IMG/VR virus record: IMGVR_UViG_3300042296_000801
Coordinates: 1-38,566 of that record
Length of the DNA: 38,566 bases
Strand: one strand, 5' to 3'
From: a virus
In this document: piece by piece, positions 33,027 through 38,566 of the stretch
Layout of the letters: each line of letters starts with the position of its first letter
How positions within the stretch are numbered: position 1 is the first letter of the stretch
Program-made: the position numbers and the translations under genes
The notes under the pieces: model-generated
Databases searched by the model: none
Told to the model about the DNA's origin: nothing
Seen by the model: the letters and a program-made list of their open reading frames with translations, nothing else

Positions 33027-33478
33027 TTAAATGTACCATAATAAGCATAGTTTTCATCGCTAAGATTAATAGCTATTCCAACTGCTTGTCCTTTTTGAAC
33101 ATGTTCAGCAAACAACAGACTCTTTGAAAAGATTCTAAGCTTACTAATGTATCTAGTCTCATTAACGACTATCGACGCTTTAGATGTAATTTTAGTACCT
33201 CCTATGTAGAATTCAACAGTATCCCTAGAGTTATACTCTTCAATCTTGCTGGATAAAGGAATTACTAGTACTCTATCAGTATAAGGGTTTGAGTCTTGTA
33301 ATACAAGTCCCAAGTGTCTACCTGATAATTCGGAACCAACATTCTCACCAAAATCAATCTCATAAATTTCGCTTTTATAGCAATTATATTTAGGTATTTT
33401 ATTAGTTGACCAATAGCTACGTTCTCTTTGAATCCAAGCTTCACGTTTGTAAGCTTTGTCGCTTCGATAATCACTCAT
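33023..33478 (-). CDS. MazF/PemK-like protein without antitoxin (151 aa)
   Basis: The fold signature of the MazF/PemK endoribonuclease family is visible: YEIDFGENVGSELSGRHLGLVLQD (residues 39-62; MazF 'v...lg...GsEq.g.RPalVv'), LVIPLSS (71-77; 'v.v.PlTs') and SIVVNETRYISKLRI (102-116; 's.v....~r.i...Rl'). Arg54 and Ser76/Ser77 sit where MazF has its catalytic Arg and Thr/Ser. An N-terminal basic helical extension of about 30 residues precedes it. It overlaps the polymerase stop by 8 nt and the resolvase start by 4 nt, and no antitoxin gene is adjacent. It may cleave host or phage RNA, or have become a non-toxic RNA-binding protein. Confidence 0.75.
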   Translation of the reverse strand: MSDYRSDKAYKREAWIQRERSYWSTNKIPKYNCYKSEIYEIDFGENVGSELSGRHLGLVLQDSNPYTDRVLVIPLSSKIEEYNSRDTVEFYIGGTKITSKASIVVNETRYISKLRIFSKSLLFAEHVQKGQAVGIAINLSDENYAYYGTFK

Positions 33479-35573
33479 GTTTATCTCCCCAACTTGTCTT
33501 ACTAATAGAAGCTTCAGTTGTTAAAGGAACTATACCTTTATATGTGTTTTCCATAATTTGTTGAATTTCTGGTATGATATTTTGCTCATCTTTATGAATT
33601 ACAAAACAAAGTTCATCGTGAATACACGCTTGCAATTTACTCTTTTTATTTTGCAAGTACTCATCAATTTTACAAATTACTTCTTTTAAAATGTCTGCGG
33701 CACTGCCTTGAATAACATAGTTATTTAATTTGTAAGCGTCTCTAGGCTCTTCAATAAAGTATCTACGGCCTTTAAGATTTTCAACATAACCGTTATACCC
33801 ATATTCTTTTTTAATCCATAAACGATAAGCGTTAATGTCTTTAAAAGCTTGACCAAATCCATAGTATAATTTTTTAACTACGTCTGGGTCTGTATCTGCT
33901 AAAGTTTCTTGTACTTTCTTTAAACTAGCTCCGTAAATAATAGCAAAGTTAACTTGCTTACCTACTTTACGTAGTTTCTTAAATACATCTGATTTAGGGT
34001 CAATGTCTGGGAAAGCCATAAGTGTAGTTTGAGTATGTACGTCAACAGGTGTCCATTCTTTAGTAAGGTCTTCTTCGTAATAATATTTACTATCTTTTTG
34101 AACACATCTAAATGGTATGTAAGCTCTAAGCATATTAACATCGCCTTGACCTTGGGTACAGCGGTGAGTATACTCTGCTTGTAATCGCAACTCAATTTGT
34201 GAATAATCAACATAGGCTAATACTGGGTATTCGTTACTTTCTATTACAAACATCTTACGAGGATGAAATAACTCAAAGTTACCTAGTTTTGAATAGACAG
34301 CTTCTTTAGGAAACTGTTGAAAGTTGCTAGTAAAACGACCTGAGACTGCACCGGCACTGTTAAATTGGGTATAAACCTTGTTATCTTTAGAGTTATTAAG
34401 TCTATATAGCATACTATTAATATACGTAGATATAAACTTTTCTAAGGTTCTTAGATACATAACGTTTTCTAAATACTGTTTAACTTCATTAGGCATAGTC
34501 TTATCAGTAATCATTTTAATGTGTAAAGACTTTTTATCAGTATTTTCTAAGTCATAGGCATATTTAGCTTTAATAGCTTTTTTAATTTCAGCATGTTGAT
34601 TAGGTGTTAAAGAAACTCCTAACAACTTATCATTAATAGCTTTTATACTATTAATTTCAAATATAAGTGCTTGCTTTGAACGAATAAGATACTTTTTATC
34701 AACAACATATCCTGTACGTTCCATGCGTACTAATGGCATAATAAGATTCATTTCCATACGTAGCACTTTTAACATACCTTTGTCTGCAATTTTAGGAAGT
34801 AATAGTCTAAATAGCTCTAAAACAATAATTACGTCCATTCCCGCATAGCTAAGTAACAACTTACGGTCTAAATCTGCATAAGATATTTTAGAATTAATAA
34901 TCCAGTTAACCCAAATTGTTTGTACATCTAAAGAGTATTCTTCTAAAGAACCTGTTACATCTTTTAGAGTTTCATCTATTTGAGCTCTAGATACCCCATA
35001 GGGTTTAAGTAAATCTCTTAATTGTTTAAGCTTTTCAGTCCAGAGTCTGCTAAGTTCAGCGTCGACTTGTTTGCCTAGATTAGCGTAAGCTGAACCTAAT
35101 AATCTAGCTGCTAGTGGTTTTAAACCCATAGGGTAACCACCTTCACGTTCGGTTTTAGATTCTAAAGCTAATCTAGCTACAGTCATAGAGTCACAAGCAT
35201 TAGTAGTATGAAATACATAGCCTTTATTCCACAACATGTTAATGTCAAACTTAATGTTATGGGCGGTCACAAACGTACTTCTTAGACACATTTCGTCAAA
35301 TAATTTAAATACAGACTTTGTAAGTTCATCAGAAACTGTTAAGTCTGCGATGTACACTACATTGTCGTATCCAAATTGTAATAATATAGGCAAGTCATTA
35401 CCTAAGTCAATAGTAGAACCATCTGACTTAGTCATATCAATTTTGGTATTACTTTCGGTATCAAAAGCTAAAATAGATATGTTTGTAGGAAGACTATTTA
35501 AAATTTCATTAGCCTTAGCTAAACTATCAATAATTATAAATTGATAGTTCGCTAAGATTTCATGATGACTCAT
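33471..35573 (-). CDS. polA: DNA polymerase, family A, with 3'-5' exonuclease
   Basis: The replicative polymerase. The exonuclease domain shows FDTE (Asp38, Glu40), NIKFD (Asp110) and YAGMD (Asp246), so proofreading is probably active. The polymerase domain shows motif A DYSQIELRL (Asp455 region), motif B RKVGKQVNFAIIYG (residues 534-547) and motif C HDE (651-653). Length of 700 matches T7-like polymerases. A reversed-strand dispersed motif lies at 34160-34168 in the region coding THRC. The gene starts 2 nt after the primase-helicase stop, with AGGT upstream. It works with the primase/helicase and SSB-like protein of the same operon. Confidence 0.95.
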   Translation of the reverse strand: MSHHEILANYQFIIIDSLAKANEILNSLPTNISILAFDTESNTKIDMTKSDGSTIDLGNDLPILLQFGYDNVVYIADLTVSDELTKSVFKLFDEMCLRSTFVTAHNIKFDINMLWNKGYVFHTTNACDSMTVARLALESKTEREGGYPMGLKPLAARLLGSAYANLGKQVDAELSRLWTEKLKQLRDLLKPYGVSRAQIDETLKDVTGSLEEYSLDVQTIWVNWIINSKISYADLDRKLLLSYAGMDVIIVLELFRLLLPKIADKGMLKVLRMEMNLIMPLVRMERTGYVVDKKYLIRSKQALIFEINSIKAINDKLLGVSLTPNQHAEIKKAIKAKYAYDLENTDKKSLHIKMITDKTMPNEVKQYLENVMYLRTLEKFISTYINSMLYRLNNSKDNKVYTQFNSAGAVSGRFTSNFQQFPKEAVYSKLGNFELFHPRKMFVIESNEYPVLAYVDYSQIELRLQAEYTHRCTQGQGDVNMLRAYIPFRCVQKDSKYYYEEDLTKEWTPVDVHTQTTLMAFPDIDPKSDVFKKLRKVGKQVNFAIIYGASLKKVQETLADTDPDVVKKLYYGFGQAFKDINAYRLWIKKEYGYNGYVENLKGRRYFIEEPRDAYKLNNYVIQGSAADILKEVICKIDEYLQNKKSKLQACIHDELCFVIHKDEQNIIPEIQQIMENTYKGIVPLTTEASISKTSWGDKHE
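34160..34168 (-). repeat. CTCACCGCT dispersed motif, leftward
   Basis: Minus strand reads aCT-CAC-CGC-Tgt (Thr-His-Arg-Cys) within the polymerase gene, oriented with transcription. Confidence 0.7.
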
Positions 35574-35574
35574 A

Positions 35575-38364
35575 TTAAGTACCTGCGCTTTCGTTTAACT
35601 TTCTTAAAGTCATAAGAAGCTTAGGTGTAGGAAATACTCTGTCCCTAGATAACTCAATAAAGTAATCTTTAGACAAGTTTTGCATAACGTCATTAAAAAC
35701 AGTTTGGTCAACACCTGAAATAGTAAATAACGTGCTTTTTGAAATTGTGCTGTTATTTTCTAAGTATTGCATAACTGCTGGAAAACGTACGCGTAAATCG
35801 CGAATTTTCATTGTGTCTCCAGTACTTGAGTAAAGCTTTTTACGTTCTTCGTCTGTGTATTGCTTTAATTTAAAGATATCATTATCGTAAATACTTTTAA
35901 GTAATGTCCCAGCAATGTTAACGTGATGTTCGGTAACAATAATATTATTGTATTCCATGTCTGTGCTAACAGTGTAACCTGCAATAGCAATGGCTAGACG
36001 TGTTAGTTTTTTCCAAGTTTCTGTACTAAAGATTTTAGTGCTATTCATATAAATTTCATTGTATTCTTTAGATTTTGTTACAATATGGTCTTGGACTTTA
36101 TTTGGAATAATAATTTGATTTTCTTTACGACTCCAAACCCAACGGATACGACTTTTAAGTTGAGCAATTGTAAAACCTTCTGGAGGAGTCCAAGAAGGGT
36201 TAATAGTTTGAGGCTCAGTTCCTAAAATATAGGCAAAGTCAAAACGTGCAATATCTTCTACGGTACCAATAAGGTCTTTAATAATTTCTAATCCATTAGG
36301 ATATGCAATAATTGGACGAATTGGACCTTCTTCAGTAGCTTTAGGATTAGATAAAAATAACATACGAACACTAGCTGGTAATGTTAAATCGCCAGTTGCA
36401 CGATTAATTCGAACCATTCCTGAGCTACGAATGTCTGTAAGTTCAGGTAATAAAGAATATTTAGCTTTAGCTAACTCTTCAAATATAATAGAACGATTGT
36501 GATTACGTGGAATAAGACCTGGGCGAATTTGAGAAGAATTACCGACTTTAACACTACCTCCAATTAAACCAGCTGGCGTAGCGGCACTACCTGCTAATGA
36601 AGCAATTGCACCAACTTCATATATTTCAGAAAGTGCTTTTGCTGTAGAAGACTTACCTACACGTGATTCTGCAATAATAAGACCATCTAAATAGCCACGA
36701 ACTCCTTTATGATAACCAAAAGAAAATGAAGGTGGGGTATGGTACCACAAATCAATAAATTCTAACAAACGATTGTCAACGTCAAATTTAATATACGCTT
36801 TTTGCTTTGTAACTAAATCTAAAAATGGCATCCCTTGAAAAGCTTTTAAATCATTAATAGTGTGCTCATTAACTTCAAATGAAGTAACAGTATCACTAGA
36901 TTCTTTAACAGAAATAGCCACTAGTACTTGTTGCTGACCACGATAAGCATGTGGAACAATTTTATAAATTAACTGATAATTTTTACCAGCTTCTAGTTTC
37001 ATATCAGTATAGCAAGTAAATTCTGTACGTTTAATATCTTGAGTTGTAACAGATTCTGTATTATCTGCAACTTGTGCTTTAAATATAGTTTTAGGATTTG
37101 AAGTAGTGACACTAACATTTTCTTCTAATCCCCAACCGACTAAAGACTTTAAATTGTCTGTAATTTGACTTTTCTTAAGATTATTTTCGACTAAAACTAA
37201 AACATCATCAAAGTTATATTTAGTTAAGGTCCAGTATTCTGTAGTTCCAACTGGAATACGATTAAGTTCGTCTTTACCGCCAGTTTTTTCTTTTTTAAAA
37301 GTAGCATAGCTAGGAACTGAATATTGGTCTTCATAAGTAGCCATTACTTGAATGTCACTACGAACTACTTTACCTAAATGGGTTGTAGATGCTTCGTTTA
37401 ATGTGACTTTAGGATAGCTTTCTTTAATATATTGTTCTTGAGAAGTAGTATCAAACACTTTAGCAGTGTCTAACATTTCTTGAAACTGGTCTTTAGTACC
37501 TTTATATTTTGTAAAAAAATCTGTAATATCTTCTTTATTTTCTTTGACATACTTACTAATGTCTGCAATATGGACATTTTTAGTAACTTCGTATAACGCT
37601 GAAGCAAGTTTAAGTGCTCCTGCACGTCCAGCGTTGTCATTGTCATAAACAATATAAACTGAACGGTCTGTAAAAGACTTTAAGAAAATTGCTGGAAGAT
37701 TATTACAACCGCCTAAACTAATGGCGTTAAATCCTGCATTTCTAGCAAAGGTCATATCTTTTTCACCTTCGCAAACAACTGTAGGATTATCGTCAGATTC
37801 CCATAAATGATATGGTAAAACCATACCTGCAGGTGCTCCAACTTTAGATTTTGACTTAGGCAAAGTGCCTTTAGCAATTGTATAAGCTCTTAAATCTAAA
37901 ATGCGATTTTTAACAATAATAGGCCAAACTAAACGCGTGCTATCAGTATTAGGAACAAAATCAAAGTTACCGGTATCAGGGTCTCTAACGACATTTACTT
38001 CAATACCAACTTTTAAATTATCTAATAAAGTTTTAGAAATTCCTAATTTGACAAGTGAGTCATAAGTAAAATTACGTTCTAAATCTTCTTGATTTCTAGA
38101 GAAGTGTTCATAGTCTTCAACTAATTCTGATTTATATAACGCTTCTTTAAATGCTGCAATATTTTCTTTAGAAATACCGTAGTATTGTTCAATAAAGTCA
38201 TTTTCGTTACCATGGGCTCCGCATCCAAAACAATGATAAATTTTTTGTACTGTGTTGATATTCATACTTGGCGTTTTTTCGAAATGGAATGGGCAGAGAA
38301 CAGTGTTCTCGCCCATTGCCATTCCTGGAAATACCAAGTCGAATATGGTTTCTGAGTTAACCAT
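35575..38364 (-). CDS. Primase fused to MCM-like AAA+ helicase (929 aa)
   Basis: It primes and unwinds DNA at the fork. Domains in order: CHC2 zinc finger (C24-x2-H27, C45-x2-C48); TOPRIM (EGEKD 199-203, DNDNAG 241-246); a beta-rich region about 325-530 (LGKVVRSDIQVMATYEDQYSVPSYATF...) with the look of an MCM N-terminal/OB domain; an AAA+ ATPase with Walker A AESRVGKS (565-572), SAATPAGLIGGS (593-604, like MCM 'SSAAGLTA'), Walker B IIFEE (626-630), sensor LSNP (671-674) and ARFDF (706-710, like the MCM arginine-finger 'sRFDL'); then a C-terminal winged-helix-like end. T7 gp4 and most phage primase-helicases use a RecA-fold DnaB-type motor, so this combination is unusual. Confidence 0.85.
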   Translation of the reverse strand: MVNSETIFDLVFPGMAMGENTVLCPFHFEKTPSMNINTVQKIYHCFGCGAHGNENDFIEQYYGISKENIAAFKEALYKSELVEDYEHFSRNQEDLERNFTYDSLVKLGISKTLLDNLKVGIEVNVVRDPDTGNFDFVPNTDSTRLVWPIIVKNRILDLRAYTIAKGTLPKSKSKVGAPAGMVLPYHLWESDDNPTVVCEGEKDMTFARNAGFNAISLGGCNNLPAIFLKSFTDRSVYIVYDNDNAGRAGALKLASALYEVTKNVHIADISKYVKENKEDITDFFTKYKGTKDQFQEMLDTAKVFDTTSQEQYIKESYPKVTLNEASTTHLGKVVRSDIQVMATYEDQYSVPSYATFKKEKTGGKDELNRIPVGTTEYWTLTKYNFDDVLVLVENNLKKSQITDNLKSLVGWGLEENVSVTTSNPKTIFKAQVADNTESVTTQDIKRTEFTCYTDMKLEAGKNYQLIYKIVPHAYRGQQQVLVAISVKESSDTVTSFEVNEHTINDLKAFQGMPFLDLVTKQKAYIKFDVDNRLLEFIDLWYHTPPSFSFGYHKGVRGYLDGLIIAESRVGKSSTAKALSEIYEVGAIASLAGSAATPAGLIGGSVKVGNSSQIRPGLIPRNHNRSIIFEELAKAKYSLLPELTDIRSSGMVRINRATGDLTLPASVRMLFLSNPKATEEGPIRPIIAYPNGLEIIKDLIGTVEDIARFDFAYILGTEPQTINPSWTPPEGFTIAQLKSRIRWVWSRKENQIIIPNKVQDHIVTKSKEYNEIYMNSTKIFSTETWKKLTRLAIAIAGYTVSTDMEYNNIIVTEHHVNIAGTLLKSIYDNDIFKLKQYTDEERKKLYSSTGDTMKIRDLRVRFPAVMQYLENNSTISKSTLFTISGVDQTVFNDVMQNLSKDYFIELSRDRVFPTPKLLMTLRKLNESAGT

Positions 38365-38385
38365 ACCGATTATATTTCCTTTCTA

Positions 38386-38566
38386 TTAAAATGGTAATTC
38401 GTCGTCTTTAATTTCTTCAGCAGTTTCTTCAACTTGTGCTTTCGCCATCTTATTTAAAGTAGGACGAAGGTCAATGTTTCCAAATTGCTTAGTAACATCT
38501 TCAACAGTTGTAGTAGATGAAGTAGTAGGAATAAACTTTAAAACATCATTGTAGTCATTACCGTTA
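38386..38566 (-). CDS. SSB-like protein, C-terminal part only (cut by window edge)
   Basis: The reading frame enters from the right edge and ends at TAA 38386-38388, giving 59 residues ending EETAEEIKDDELPF. The acidic tail with terminal hydrophobics is the hallmark of single-stranded DNA-binding proteins (SSB 'DDDIPF'), which recruit replication partners through it. The visible upstream part (NGNDYNDVLKFIPTTSSTTTVEDVTKQFGNIDLRPTLNKMAKAQVE) shows no fold by itself. It is the first visible gene of the leftward replication operon, separated from the primase start by about 20 nt that include AAAGGA. The OB domain lies beyond the window. Confidence 0.7.
   Translation of the reverse strand, partial: NGNDYNDVLKFIPTTSSTTTVEDVTKQFGNIDLRPTLNKMAKAQVEETAEEIKDDELPF

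Noticed and set aside
1339-34168. Reading the CTCACCGCY copies as a CRISPR array or as 16S rRNA fragments
   Set aside because: Copies are kilobases apart with no spacer pattern. Similarity to the 16S decoding-site sequence (ACACCGCCCG) covers only a few bases and conservation stops at the ninth base.
35236-35544. 102-codon plus-strand frame inside the polymerase gene
   Set aside because: It is antisense to a gene with all family A motifs, and has no ribosome binding site or recognisable product.
1-38566. Temperate lifestyle genes or insertion sequences
   Set aside because: No integrase, Cro/CI-type repressor, transposase or terminal inverted repeats were recognised in the window; absence here says nothing about the rest of the genome.

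Overview
This window is a large, incomplete part of a short-tailed (podovirus-like) double-stranded DNA phage genome. The host is probably a low-GC Bacillota or related bacterium. The sequence is AT-rich, ribosome binding sites are of the AGGAGG type, several promoters match the housekeeping sigma-70/sigma-A consensus (TTGACA-N17-TATAAT), and TGA is used as a stop, so the genetic code is the standard one. No integrase, repressor, endolysin or phage RNA polymerase is recognisable. Genes run off both ends.

Layout. (1) Positions 1-3033 hold a leftward block of small or unknown genes. It is interrupted by two non-coding stretches: 828-1649, which looks like a large folded RNA read rightward, and 1917-2355. 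(2) Positions 3034-3357 contain no protein gene. They hold a tRNA-like element with an encoded CCA end, whose oversized anticodon-like loop is perfectly complementary to a segment about 110 nt upstream. (3) Positions 3358-31051 are one rightward block of virion genes in podovirus order: packaging (TerL), portal, scaffold, major capsid, adaptor, a very large nozzle, tail appendages and fibres, a leucine-rich-repeat protein, a cluster of membrane proteins, and ejection (internal virion) proteins ending in an 1817-residue giant. (4) A bidirectional terminator at 31096-31118 separates this from a leftward replication/recombination operon at 31129-38566. Read in transcription order, that operon encodes an SSB-like tail (partial), a primase fused to an MCM-like AAA+ helicase, a family A DNA polymerase, a MazF/PemK-like protein, a RuvC-like resolvase, a small zinc-finger protein, a small acidic protein and a YqaJ-type exonuclease. 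Most of these genes overlap by a few bases.

The most unusual signals are at the nucleotide level. A GC-rich 9-mer, CTCACCGCY, occurs ten times in this AT-rich window, in three different reading frames and in non-coding DNA. All eight copies in or beside the two main gene blocks point in the direction of transcription. One oppositely oriented copy lies just before the tRNA-like element, and another lies inside the folded RNA. A second dispersed element is a 17-nt dyad, TTGACA-N5-TGTCAA, with four perfect copies. The replication protein is also notable: a DnaG-type zinc/TOPRIM primase joined to an MCM-like helicase rather than the DnaB/RecA-type helicase usual in T7-like phages.
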